Below the pieces are notes generated by a model, which worked only from the letters and a program-made list of their open reading frames with translations, was not told where the DNA came from and did not search any database. Below are positions 26,622 through 39,528 of a DNA stretch of 64,000 nt, in pieces; position 1 is the first letter of the stretch; every line of letters begins with the position of its first letter. A program made the translations under genes and the position numbers. Location: contig OZ017795.1 in NCBI GenBank assembly GCA_963969395.1, positions 10,602,001-10,666,000 of the forward strand, in the 5' to 3' direction. Source of the stretch: Pseudoscleropodium purum (taxonomy: Eukaryota > Streptophyta > Bryopsida > Hypnales > Brachytheciaceae).

Positions 26622-26992
26622 CAGGGTTGACGAATCTCTATGTCCGCCCGAAAAAGGCATCCATAACCCGAACGGTCGGACGTCCGTCCGCACGGACGCA
26701 ACGTCCTTTCCGCCGTCGGAAAGCGGACGCCTCAGCCGCGGCGGACGGGTGGGGCGGACGAGATGGGCGGACGGGCGGGGTAGACGGGCGACCGCGGGAC
26801 GGTTGGAATAGGGCGGTCGGGGAAGCGGACGGGGGAGATGGTCAGCGATCGGAGCAATCAAGCGGTCGAGGCAGACGGCGACGTCGGGCACGGCGGACGC
26901 TGCGTCCGCTAGACTTGCGAATGTCAGCGGACGCTGCGGACACAGCGTCCGTGGTCGGACGTCCCGGACGTCCGACCATCCTGTCAACCTTG
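26622..26992. mobile_element. GC-rich hAT-type MITE with perfect 8-bp target duplication
   Basis: The element starts CAGGGTTGAC (26622) and ends GTCAACCTTG (26992): inverted ends matching 9/10. It is flanked on both sides by the exact 8-mer TTTGGTTG (26614-26621 and 26993-27000). An 8-bp duplication plus CA[GA]GG-type ends is the hallmark of hAT elements. The 371-bp interior is very GC-rich in an AT-rich region and contains about 18 GGACG/CGTCC motifs. The open frames crossing it on both strands reflect the lack of AT-rich stops and are not genes. A relative lies at 39529-39943. Confidence 0.85.
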
Positions 26993-27000
26993 TTTGGTTG

Positions 27001-27802
27001 GTCTTCAATGATTGCCATTCTACCAATTCAACTTTTAAATGTATTTCTAATTAATGTATTAATCCTTTTAGATCTTGTATATTTGTGTCTTATTGAAAAT
27101 AATTCATTATGCATTTGACTACTAAAATAGATTAATTGTTGAGAGTAAGCATTGTACCAAATAGGAATATAAAATTATGAGATGAATGTAAGTATGTTTG
27201 AATGATAAAGCTATGAGAATTAATGAGAAGAAAACAACCAAAATGGATAAAGATAAATGACAATTCTATAATGCAATTATGTATTTCTATTTGTTTTATT
27301 AACAAGTATATAACTAGAAGTCAATTTCAGAATTGGTAAGTCAACAATTGCCCGAGCTTCAAGGAATAAAATAGAAAGAAGAAAATAGAAAAGAAAAATC
27401 TAAATTGAAAGAAGGAATCCACAAGTTATTAAAAAGTGCAAGTATATAATATAATATTGATTTGGTCAATATTATTTGAATCCTTGAGACCTTTAAAAGT
27501 GGAATATCAAATTTGATAATTAACCAATTGGAAAAGGACTTTCTTGTCCTTGTTTAGTACTAATTGATTGAAACATTCTATTAGCAATCTATTTGGAAAT
27601 AGTCTTTATGGATCAAGCTTACAACTAGGAATCAAAGTTTGAATAAGACAATTACGATACTAATTCTTTCTATATAAACTACTAAGGTGAGCAACGATTG
27701 TGAGTTTGGGCCAAAAAAATGTCATATATGTGAGTGGAGATAACTTGACATTCAAAATATTTAGTATAGTGAGAACATTGTGAATCAATAGATACACTAG
27801 GT
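27001..27802. other. AT-rich gene-free stretch
   Basis: No gene seen. Sequence between two mobile elements with no coding or structural signal. Confidence 0.4.
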
Positions 27803-28791
27803 TTAACTCCTAAAGGTTGGAGACTATGTTTTCACCAAAAATGCTCCAAAACTGCCATTTCTAATACAAGCTTCAAATTTTAGATGAAAAACATTTTTGG
27901 ACACATCCAACCGTAGGATCTTGTAGTAAATTTGTTTAAAAAGATGTGAAAAAAAATTCAGAATTTTCCACCACGTAGATTGCAAGATATTAGCATTTGA
28001 AGTCACAAACATTACTTTTTTGGCCCTGTGAAAATACGGGCAGCTGCACTTCACAAGGTCACAATTGTATGAAAATATGTTCAAAATGGTGGTTACTCTT
28101 TGGATTCATTCTTCAAGGTAAGTTGGCTACATGCTTGAAAATTTTTAGATCATTTGGAATTGCACAACATATAGGGAAAAACTAGGAAATAGAAAGAAGT
28201 AGAGAATCATTCAAAACACTATATTGTTAAGAATTTAGTTATAAAATTGAAAAATCCAAATCCTAATAGAGGTAATGTAATAATAAACAACATATACCTT
28301 ATATATATTTTTAAAATTTTTTAAAATTTTTATAATAATTATAATAATTTTTTATAATTTATAATTTTATTTTAATATTAAAAATTGAGTTAAGTAAAGG
28401 ACTCCAAAGTTTATTTTCAAGTAGGGAATCCATAACTACTCGCAAACTAGAACACCTCATAACCTGCATCTTGTAAATCAAAATGGAATGATTCAAAGCT
28501 TTCCACATATATATAAATCTAGAAAACCAATTTCAAATTTTTATTTTTGAAAAAAGTGATTTTTTAAGAAATTTTTGGATTGCCTGTTGAACATTGAAAA
28601 TTACATATCATACAATAACTTTTGAACCATATAGTCAAAAGTTATGAAAACTATTGGGCCCTAAAGTTAATCTTTGAGCACATATTGTGTGAAAATTTTA
28701 GCAAAAATAAATAAAAACTTCATTTGTAGTGAGTTGCCCAAAATCGCTATGTTGCCAAAAAAACCCCGTAGTTTTGACCTTTAGGGGTTAA
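27803..28791 (-). mobile_element. TTAA-ended element, family B copy 2 (989 bp)
   Basis: Begins TTAACTCCTAAAGG at 27803 and ends cctttaggggttaa at 28791, TTAA on both sides. The reverse complement aligns with 22059-23000, including the tttgtagtgagttgccc block near 28732 and gcagctgcacttcacaaggt near 28041. The open frames around 27824-28185 fall in the repeat and differ between copies. Confidence 0.65.
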
Positions 28792-30659
28792 TAAATTCAT
28801 TAGACAATTCATTATTTATTTCAATTAATTGTTTGAATTTCTAAAATTCTAAATTTTAATATTATAGAGACCTTATTTGCCTCATTTTCATCCCTAATGC
28901 ATATAGATACAAATTGAACATAAATAGAAAATTATGTAAATATTTGTTAAAAAATTGTAGCAATTTCACAATTATTATAGCATCATTTATTTATCCTATA
29001 CATAATGGTACAAAATTAGTGCCACAAGAAGAAAAAACTAGTATAAAGGTAGTAATATTTTAGCTTGTACTAATTTAAATGAATGTGACTTTGGTAAATT
29101 AGTATCACACACTATATAAATTTGCTCACTTGTCTATGTAAATTTTGACTTCTAATATACCCCAAAGTCTAGTTTAGTTTGTTAAAATTTTCAGCCTTGG
29201 TCATCCATTATCCTTCCAAAACTACCTAGGGTCAAAGCTTAAGCAGTGCAGCAAGCTTCTATGGGTTGATTGGATAATGTAGGTAGAATTGTTGTTGGAG
29301 TTGATTGGACGGTGTCATGGAGCCCCCACTGGGATTGATAGTGCAACAAGAACTCCAAGGCGGCTGAAAGGAGACTGCAATTGAAATACAAGTCTAGAAA
29401 TAAACTTGAAAAGTCTAGAGAAGAAACCTTGGGTCTAGGAAGAAACTTAGGAAATTTGGAGAAAAGAGTTGCAAATCTAAGGAATTTAGCCAAAAGAAGA
29501 ATTCAAACAAGCTAATAAGTAAGTACGATGTTGTCATCTCTTTCTTGCATCAAAAATTATATAAACTTGTAAGAGCTTAGCACCACAATTAGAAAGGAAG
29601 AAATTTGATATTCTCAAACTATAATCATATCTTAGGAAAAGTGAGGTATATTTTGATCAAGTATTTGAGGAAGTATAGCTAGTAGATAGAAATTGGAAAG
29701 AAGTCCAATAGAAGTATCAATTAGCTATAGAAAACCTGGATTGAGCAATTGTCAATTTGAAAATCAAGTAGGGCACAAGTGTCTCAAATTATTTGGGTTT
29801 TTTGTCTTAAAGTTTGGAGTTGAATAATTATTCTTTAGCAAAGTCGATTAATTGATACTGACAATAATTCAAATAACCCCAAAAGGTTTTCAGGTGTTTT
29901 TAGGCCCAAAATTGCTTCAAAGTACTCAAATCCAAAGTAAGACTAGAATGTTCATCCATATTTAATTATTAAAAAATTCAACCATATCATCCTTTTGTAA
30001 CTTGTTAGAACATATCTCCTTAAAATTTCAAAATAAAAAACCTTATCAATTGCAAGATCAAGTCGCTTGAATTTCAAAAAGAAGTATTTACAACTCTTTC
30101 CAAATGGTTAGATTTTATCTTTCAAACTTTTTACACAAAAATGTGTAGATCCTATAACTTGTTACTCTCCATAATATGTTGAAGAAATAGGTTGGGATTT
30201 GGAAATACCTATAAAAATTTCAAACCAAAAAAAATCATATTCACACTTAAAAAAATATGAAGTAAGAAGAAATAGAATATAATTTTAAATACTAAATTGT
30301 TAAGAATTTAGTTTGGGAATTGAAAAATGTCAATACCAATGGTTGTAATATTATAGTATACAATCTACATCCATTGTTTTTATAAATTTTATAAACATTT
30401 AAAATTGAATTAAATAAAAGACTTCAAAGTTTTTCTTAGAGTTGAGATTCCATAATTATCTACAAACTTAAACACCTCATAACTTTCATCTCAATAATCA
30501 AAATAGAATGAATCAAAACTTTTCATATATATGTATGTGTGTGTATATATATATATATATATAAATCTTGGAAACCAATTAAAAATTTTATTCCTGAAAA
30601 AATCAATTTCTAAAGAATCTTTCCAAGATGTTTAGACAACTCCCATTTTGTCACTAGGA
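28792..30659. other. AT-rich gene-free stretch
   Basis: No gene recognised. A less AT-rich patch at 29220-29500 has short open frames on the - strand but no recognisable domain or splice structure. A (TA)n run lies near 30541-30563. Traces of family B (scrambled or truncated) occur around 30290-30600. Confidence 0.4.
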
Positions 30660-33480
30660 ACTTACTCTTTATTTTTTCTATTTTGGGTGTGATTTATTAT
30701 ACAAAAATATCCCAAAAGAGTTTAAAACCAAATAGATATGTCACATGATATCATAACACTTGGTCCTAAATAGAATGTTTTTCCTAAACTAAATTTGAAT
30801 TGCGCATGCAAACAAAATTGAAACCCAAAAATTGTATGTATTATAGTTGTTTAATAGAAATTGCTCAAATTGTCTAAATATGCCTTGCATTTAATAGAAC
30901 ATAATTAAATTGGATAGAAAAAACCTATGTGAGATCCCTAAGTTGATTTTCACAAAAAGATTTTAGTTTTCCCATTAAATCAACGAAATAGTAGAAACTC
31001 TAATTATTAGCCTATAAGTGAAGAAAACTCAAGATGGATTAGAAGAGGGCGTCTACAATATAAATGTCGTAGCCCTAGGTGGAAATTACACTAGAAGTCC
31101 AACAACAAAATTTGTTTGCCAAGATTTCCCTCTATGTGAAAGATTCCTTGTTCATTGGAAATTAAAGGGAATAGCAATATTTGATTTTTCTTCTTCAAAT
31201 GTGTAGATAAGAATATGAGCTTGCACATTTTTTGTAGAATTCTATAAAAGGTTCCACAAAAATTCTAGAATTTTGTGGTAGTCAAAAGATATTCTTCTAG
31301 ACAGTCTACCACCAAAATTCATGGAAATTACCTAGGGTGAGGTAAAGTCTCACTAAAAATTAGTATAGTTTCTCTTAAGATAATAATATGCTGCAACAAG
31401 TTTAAGACAAGTTCAATATTGAGGACTTCTAAAATTGGCAAGACCCTCCTAAGACAACAAATTTAAAGATTACAGTGGAATTGACCAATGTTTTAGGAGT
31501 GTATGAAGTTAAAATGGGGCCTAAATTAGGTCTTTTTGTACTTCCTTAAACCTACTTAATGACATAATCTAGTTATATTCCACATAAAAGTCAACTTCCA
31601 AAAATTGGATTTTTAATCTTTTAGGATTTTAAGTTGGCGCTAGCTTTTGACGAGTTTTTAGCATAAGAAAAATGGGTGCAAGATTTTTTAGACTAAAAAT
31701 GGTATTTTGAAATCAATGGCACACTCCATTTGTGATTTGGAGTCTTTCTCCAAAAGTTAAAGTTTTAAACTAACATAAAAAGTCAAAAATTGACAATTAG
31801 GATGAAAATTTTAATTGATAAGATTACCATATAGGAAAAGAGGGGGGGTGAGTGCCCTTGAAAATACATAAAAGAAAACTTATTCTCCTCTCAATTCACC
31901 CTTTCTAGCCATATTTTGGCTTTGTAACATGTTGATCATCTAATAGAACTTTTGGACCATTTCTGGACCCAAGTTGTATCGTGTGCTTTTAGAGCATTTC
32001 AAGCTCCATTTGTTGCATTTCTATAAGCTTTGAAGAACTTAGAGGTCCTTTGAAATCTTACTAACTTATTTTAGGCCTTGTTTTTGAATTGTTTATTTAC
32101 TTCTTGATGTTTGTGCAAGTTTCTTGAATTTTTGTTGAAGTTTGGAAGTTGTTTTGTTTATTTATACTAATCTTAGGAAATAGCCACCTCCATACCTAGG
32201 CAATGTTGCTTAACCTCTAAAGGACCATTGTCCCTTCAAGGGACAAATGGAATTTCGGACAAGCACCTATGGGCTGAATTTTTGTCGTGATTTTGTGCTA
32301 ATTTTTTTGAAGATAGAGAAATTGATAAACTTTATGAGAGTATAATTTTTTCACAATCAGTGCCCAGGAACAATAGTTATGACCAAATAAGCTCAAACAA
32401 GGGGATGGGGGGCAGGCCGGGCAGCAAAAAAAATTTGCAAAAATTTTAATTTTAAAAAAAAGAATCCTCATAGATTATATTTTTTTCTATCCAAAAAGCT
32501 TTGATTCATATCATTTGGATTTGTTATGAGAAAGTTATGGACATTCTTGTTTTTCGATTAGTTAGAGCATCTTCTTGAAAAAAATGACTTGTAGAATTCA
32601 TTTCTGAATGCAATTTTTCAAATTTTTCAAATTTTTTTATTTTGCATGGTTTGGTTTACTTGTTAGAAAAATCTCACCATTGGAATTAGTGCATTTTAAT
32701 TTTATCTAAAAATATGAATATTTTAGATTTTCCTTCTATCTCGTACCTACTTCTACTTAACAATTTTTTTAAGAATGAAAATTAAGTTTTTTTGAATTTC
32801 TTTTTTTCCCACACTCTCAACTCAATTCTCCACTATAAAGATTTAAAGCTCAAAACTCTGTAGTGCAAAAAATTTCAGTAAAAAATGTTCCAAGTCAAAA
32901 AATTCAGTCCCTCAATGTGCTAAAAAAAACTTGTTTTTTCCATTTCAAATGAAAATATCTTGCAATTTGTGCGGTGAAAAATTCCGAAATGTTTTCTACA
33001 CTTTTTTATACTAGTGAGGTGTAAGATCCTATTGTTAGATGTGAAAAAAAATAATTGAATTTTTTTTTACTCTTTGCTATAGAAATGGTAGTTTTCAATG
33101 TTTTTTGGGAAAAAAAAAGGCCTTGGTCCTTTAGGGATTAAAGGACCCTTTAGTATGTGTTTGTGAGTTTATATACTACTAAATGAAAATTTCCATAATA
33201 GAAAAATCCCCTAAAAGTTGTGTTTTGGTTGGACTAACTTGTTTTGTATTGTGTTTTTTGTGCTTACAAGTATTTGTACTAACCTATATTCTCTAACATG
33301 TCTATGTGTATTTTTGACTAACATTTGAGTAAACCTTATCGAAATGGTTCTAGTACACTTGTGGTTTTGTCAAATAAGGCAAAGCTTTGGCTTTGAGTGT
33401 TTAGAGGAGTTGATAGGGTTTAGTATGCTACCAAAAATGTAGTGAAGCTTTGACTTTGATTGTTTTGAGAGTTCATAGAA
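30660..33480 (-). repeat. Dispersed family C, copy 2, interrupted by a TTAA element
   Basis: Reverse-complement relative of 23780-25760 and 40190-42180. The copy is split at 32210-33141 by a TTAA-ended element. The flanks on either side, ctaggcaatgttgc and aggacccttt, join up in the uninterrupted copy 1 (reverse complement ttggcgttgctgcttagg then gggccct near 24190-24210). This gives a direct empty-site comparison within the window. Confidence 0.6.
32210..33141 (+). mobile_element. TTAA-ended element nested in family C (932 bp)
   Basis: Starts TTAACCTCTAAAGGACC and ends ggtcctttagggattaa, giving ~17-bp inverted ends after TTAA. Related in sequence to 3060-4000 and 44782-45705. The C-family copies at 23780 and 40190 lack it at the corresponding point, supporting recent-enough insertion with TTAA duplication. 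No transposase frame. Confidence 0.7.
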
Positions 33481-35489
33481 TTTAGACTTTTAGCAAAACT
33501 ATAGTGAAGCTTTGAGTCCATAGAGTCCTAGAAAATCCCTACAAAATAGTTTATTTTTCTATTTCACCAATTTAGTTTCTAAAATGCTAGTTTTGGAAAC
33601 CCAAATTTAGTAACCAAAAGTTGAGTGTCATAAATCTTTGCTTAGTTATCCAAAATTGATGTTAAAGTGTTTATCAAAATATTCTACTTTAGAAGTGACT
33701 CTTGATGTTTGAAAAATCCAAAATTTGAGAAGAATTTGTATTGGAAAGAAATCCTGAACAGTTACGAAAGCAAGAGGCCAAAAATTCCTAAAAATTCCTC
33801 AAAGACCAACCAAGTTAGTCCCAACATGCCCAGTAATAAGGCATCAATCAGTAAGAAGGTATCAACCAACCAAATCTTGCTTCATGTATAAAAGTTGGCA
33901 AGGGCTTTACTAAGCCAATGGGCATGACTAAACCAGGACGTGTATTGAACAAAGGCATGACTGAATCAGAGTCCGAGCCTGAAGCTAGGTTGCAAATTAA
34001 AGCCAAGGTTGTGAATTGAAGCCAAGGCTACAAATTGAAGTCAGAAGGTGGTTTGGTTTTTTTGAAAAAAAGTCTTAGACTATGACAAAAATATTAGCAA
34101 GTAGAAAATTGTTTTTTAAAACTAGGAGTTAGACTAGAAGGAAAGGAAAGTGTAGAAGGAAGAAGAAGGAGAATATAATAATCCTAAAAAGATTTCATTG
34201 CAAAATAAATGACACTTTAGAAGAAGGTAGGAATTTTAATTAGAAAAGAGACTTAGACTACTTTTCATAATTCAATAGTAGAACTTTCACAACTCAATTT
34301 GTAAATGGAAAGAATGAAGAGGCAAAGAAGAATTTGAGGGAATATTTGACCACCTAATTGACAAGGCAAGATCTGAGGTATGTCACCAAATTTCAAACCT
34401 TTCTTTAATTTACCTTAATTAGCAAGTTTTATGTAGGATTGAAGAATATATAGAAAATAGACTTGAAACAAGTAAAATATGAGAAGATGAAGTTTAGGAA
34501 TTAGATTGGATGAAAATTAGTCAATTCCATTTAAAAGGAAGAAGAATAGAAACTTAGATAGTGGTAAAAATTAAGAGGTAAATAGTGAAGACAAAAAGTT
34601 GATTTGAATTATAGATTGGTAGAAAATCAAGGATGAAGTTTTGAAGCATTGATTAGCGGTCAAACTTCATCCACCCATAACTTTCACTAGGAAAGTCCAA
34701 TTTTTTTAGGTGCTTTACAAATACGGATAGTGTCTACGAAAAATCAAATATCAAAGTCTAAAAATGATAAATTGATAGAAGAAGTTCCAAGCTTTAAAAC
34801 AAGATAGGATGTAGAATAGAATCTTTTCAAGACAGCCAAGTAGTGACTTTAGATTATCATTTTATAAGGTGCCTTTAAAGGAATCCAAAACTAGTTTTAT
34901 CTTGGAAAACCAATATAGACTCCAATAGTTATTAAAGGATGAAGGTTGAAAAGTAAATTGGATGAACTTTGTTAGAACTTATTTATTTGTCTCCAAACTT
35001 CTAATGTAGATAGTCCTTTTGGCTTAAATAAGTAGCCAAAATTTCAAGTTATTTTGGAATTAGGAACCTAAGGAAGAGAGTGAATGAAGTTTACGTAGCC
35101 CTTTTAAAGGCTAAACTTCATTCATCCATAATTTTTAATAAAAAGATTGGATAGACATGAGTCTTATACTTTTGAAAATGTCATGACTTATTTTTTAGCT
35201 TTATGTTTCTAATTCTAGGATTGAAACATTTACATTAAGGAAACATAGTAGCCAAAGTCATTTGGCCGTAAAGTCTATTTTGTGCATTACTATAGAATTT
35301 TTGAAGATTATTTTGCAAGTTTAAGTTATTTAGGCATTGAAAAAAATCCATTGCTTTGAAGGCACAATGGACCATGCCTATGCATCTTTTTTTGGATTAA
35401 ATTTCATATAGAAACTAGAACTTGGTTGTACTCATCTATTTATGAAGAGTGGACAAATAAACACTCATAGTTGCTAGCCGAATAATGAA
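33481..35489. other. Gene-free repeat-rich stretch
   Basis: No gene seen. A-rich on the + strand. Contains the recurring ggatgaagttt / aaacttcatccaycyataa phrases near 34640-34690 and 35080-35130, shared with 36120-36320, 37790-37880 and 38250-38310. Confidence 0.4.
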
Positions 35490-35665
35490 AAATACATACC
35501 ATACAATAATTTCTTAACCATGTAGTAAAAAATTATGAAAATTATTGGGGCCTTAAAGCTACTCTTTGCACATGTATTGTGTGAAATTTAAAAAAAATTG
35601 TTTGTAGTGAATTGCCTAAAATTGCTATATTGCTAAAAAACATTGTTTGGTCTTTGAGGGGTTAA
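35490..35665 (-). mobile_element. Truncated TTAA-ended element fragment (family B)
   Basis: The segment ends tttgaggggttaa at 35665 and its reverse complement matches the start of 22059-23000 (cactacaaa block, tagcaatatagcaatttt). Only about 170 bp of the terminus is present. Confidence 0.45.
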
Positions 35666-37089
35666 AAGAGTCCTAGAAAGAAAAGATGAAGCAAAAAGAA
35701 AAATTAATTAATTAAAAGGAAACTAAAAGAAAAGAAACTCTAAGAAAGAAACTAAAACAAGGAAAATGTAGAAAGAAGAATAAAAAGTTGGATTGAATTT
35801 GATATCACTAATTGAATTTTAGAAATCTAAAGTGAAGTGGTGAGCTATTTACAAAGAAGGGACAAGATGAAGAATGATAGAGGCACCAAGATCATCTTTG
35901 AACACTACTTAAATGAGGTTAACTTGAGGTAAGTGCCTAATTCAGCCATTTTCCTCTAGGTCTTTTGATTAAAAATCCAAAAACATAGTAGAAGTTACAA
36001 TCGTGATTCAAACGTCTTGAAGGAGTTTTTGTTTCAAGTTTATTTTGGGACTCATTTAGAAGATTCTAGAGGTTCTTAAAACCATACTAAACTTATAAAA
36101 TACATTTAAAATGAATGAGATATCGATGGATGAAGTTTGGAACAAGAATGGATGAGAATTAGTGAAAATCATCCAAAGAAGATAAGAATAGAAGCTTAGA
36201 ATTAAGATTTAATCCAAGTCTAAAAGTTCAAGTAGAAATTAATTTCAAGTTGTAAATTAGAAGGAAATAGCGGATGAAGTTTTGATGTACATATTAGTGG
36301 TCAAACTTCATCCATCTATAATTCTCACTAGGAAAGTTCAAATTACAAGTGTCTTAGCAATCTAAATAGTCAAATTTAGGCTCTTCAAGTAAAAAATACT
36401 AATTTTTTAGAAATAATAAATTGAGAGAAGGAGTCTAAAGCATTAAGAATGAAGTATATAGCCATTTAGAATCTTTTGAAGACAACCAAGTTATAGTTAT
36501 AATTTAACATCACCTAGAAAAAGATAAGGATTTTTTAGATATTATTAATATTTAGATAATGAAGTTAAACTCTAAAAGTTAATAAGAGATGAAGTTTAGT
36601 GTGGACATTGGATGAAAGTAGGCATTTTTCATCCATTTTATGTCAAACTTAAAACTTAGTAATTAGATTTAATTTCAAACTCATAAAAAAAATCAAAATT
36701 TAATTTGAGTTCATAAATCAAGAAAAATTGATGGATGAAATTTGAATCACCTTTAACAAAGCCAATCTTCATCCAATCATAATGTCTTCTAGAAATCTCT
36801 AAATAAGTTGGATTTTACCATTGCAAAAATGGCATCTTAAATCTTATCTATGACTTAAAATAGATAACTCTTGCCTACAGATTCTTTATGTAAAAAACAT
36901 AGAGTCTTGGCTTAGTTCATTATGTTTGTTATATTCTAAAGTTTTAAATGTTTTCACTTGTAGTTTAAACCAATTAAAAAGTTAGAAAGGTCTATTGCTT
37001 GAAAGGTACAATCAACTACAATTTGGAATTGACCTTAAAACATTTTACAAATCAAAATCAAGAACCCTTGTTAAACGCTCACAACATGT
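35666..37089. other. Gene-free repeat-rich stretch
   Basis: No coding frame. Contains further copies of the ggatgaagttt-type phrase; otherwise A-rich low-complexity DNA. Confidence 0.4.
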
Positions 37090-37600
37090 TTTTAAATATT
37101 TTTAATGAATGTTAGATTTAGAGGATCTTCATCCCAAGCCAATTGTATTTTATTTTATTTATACAATTATGTGATGTTGTCTTGGCAAGGGATTTGGCTA
37201 GCCATATGTAACCTAAAGTAATCAATAGGTCTCCACCGACTACCCACACTACCAATTCTTTCGTTTTGTTTACCAACCTCCATTAGCCACCAATTGCCAA
37301 TTCTTTGGTTTTCTCTATCGACCTCCATTAGCCACCAACTAGCAACCACGTTCAATTCTTTTGTTTTTTTTACCGACCTCCACTAGCCACTAATTAGTAA
37401 CTATAACCAATTCTTAGGTTTTCACCACTGACCTACATTAACTACTTGCCAACTATGAGCGCTTATTTATCCATCTTTGATAAATTTGTAGGCACAACCA
37501 AGTTCTTAGTTCTTTGGTTAATTTTGTCCTATAGGGTACCTAACGTCGGTCTATTGAGTCTTCCAAGTAATGGATCTTTTTCCAACTCCTACTTATATTC
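37090..37600 (+). repeat. Dispersed family D with internal ~60-bp tandem array
   Basis: The flanks match 18580-18760 (left) and 20740-20900 (right). Between about 37220 and 37445 there are about four units of ccaattcttt-ggtttt-accgacctccattagccacca type. The array replaces the different minisatellite found at 18793-19105 in the other copy. Confidence 0.6.
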
Positions 37601-39528
37601 AATCTTGAAATTAACTAATAAAACCTAACTTCAAAGAAAGAAATTGCTTCTACTAACTCTAATGGCTCTACCATTGTGATTTTGAGTGGAAGGGAAGATA
37701 GTCTAAATTTAGACACTTAAAGTGAAAGATCAACTCTTTCCATCTTTAAAAATGTAAAATACACTTTCATCCAACCTTCCTAGCCAAAGTTATAGATGGA
37801 TGAAGTTTAGCCTTAAAGAGACTATTTTAAACTTTATCCTCTAAATTGAGCTTGTTCCTTAATTCAAATTTATTTAAAATTTGACCTCTAGATCTACTTA
37901 CATGACTTCTACCTACTTTCCAAGTTTGGCCTTAGATGGATGTTTTCTACTCTGTTTCATCTAATTTCCATCCTAAATTTCATCCATCTCTATCTTTTTT
38001 GTTTTATGGTTCATTCTTAAATGTAAGTCACTTATAAAATCTCCTTGATTAACTCTAAGTGTTCATAGTCTTAAGTTTGTTATCTAAACTATCCTCTAAA
38101 TCTTTAATGGAAGTTTCTTCAATACTTAAATCTTGGATCAACTTTTATCAGCTTTCTGTTTTTAAAATTTTGATATTTTTACTTATAGATAATAATTTTA
38201 GCTTTTTATATTAGTAAAACACTTCCTAATTGGGATCTCCTACTAAAAGTTATCAATAGATGAAATTTGTCCACTATTTGGTGTTTGAAACTTCATCCAT
38301 CAATTAATTCCATCTTACAACTTGGAATCAATTTTTAATTTCATTCATAGATTTGATATTTTTACCTATTTTCTTGGTTTTAATTCTTGTTCCATTTGGA
38401 TGAGTTTGTCTAATTTTCATCTAATATGACTTCTAACTTCATCCGCTAATATTTTTCTCAATATAACTTGAAAATTTAAGTGTAATATAGTTTTGGAAAC
38501 CCCTAAACAAAATGTATACAATGATCTACTTGAATTTTGGAAAAAACTTAATTTTAAGACCTTGACTTGCCTTTGAAGTTTGACTAAGTGTAGAAATAGT
38601 CAATTTTAGAATTGAAACAACAATTGGAATAATTAGTGTCTTACCTTGGAATTTGATTCATCTATGAGGTAGTCAAATATTCTTTCAAAATCTCCATTGT
38701 TGGCCATGGTTGGATTTGTCATAGTTTGAAATAGAATAAAAATTACAAGTTCGAAGTGTCTAAAAGGCTACTTCATCTTTCCCTTCTCTCTCTTTGCTTT
38801 GAACACTATTTAAACTCCATTATTGTAGTGTTAAGGCTTGATTTTCAACTACAAAATAATTCCCATGACTTCCTAAATAATAATTGATTCTTCCTATCTT
38901 ACAAGTCAATTATTATCTTATCTAAGTTTAAATGGTTCTAATTGGATTTCAAGGATTCCTCAATTCCTCTTCACCTATCAATTGGACTCTCCATCTTCCT
39001 CATTTGCAATTTGAATTTGATACTTCTATCTCTTAAGTTTGGAGAGTTGAGAACTATGAGAAGGCGCTAAATCTCTATTCTATTTTTTTTTCTAATTCTT
39101 AATTTCTAATAATTGAAGGGTTTTGTAAACTCTACTCCTACTTCCTCCTTTTAATTATATACTATTTCTATATCTATTTTTATCTATTTTATAATCTACT
39201 TAATTTTTATGATTTTCTAATTCAATGTCAAAAGACATGATTAGTTGTTGTTTTGTTTTTGTTTAAGGCTTGATTCTCATGGTTGCTAAAGCGGTTGACT
39301 TACAAGTAACAATTTAAATTGTCCAATTCTTGTCCCTTCTCAGATTAGAGCTTATAATATTATAACAAGTTCAGAGTGACTAGTTCTAAATTGTTTAAAA
39401 TTTCCAACCCAAAGGCTGGACCCTCACGCTCCCTAGACTGCTTGAAGCTGCTTAAATCTCCTACGAGCTATCCGCTCTGTATGCCTTGCTTGAATCTCGA
39501 CTTCGGGAAGCACTGCCGTCAGCTAAAC
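37601..39528. other. Gene-free repeat-rich stretch
   Basis: No gene supported. Contains aaacttcatccatc-type phrases in the orientation opposite to many of those in 34500-36800, suggesting inverted fragments of one larger repeat. The last ~130 bp before 39529 are less AT-rich. Confidence 0.4.

Noticed and set aside
26558..27118. 186-codon open frame and a 146-codon frame on the opposite strand
   Set aside because: Both cross the GC-rich hAT MITE, run into AT-rich flank on each side, and are open because stops are rare in GGACG repeats. No domain.
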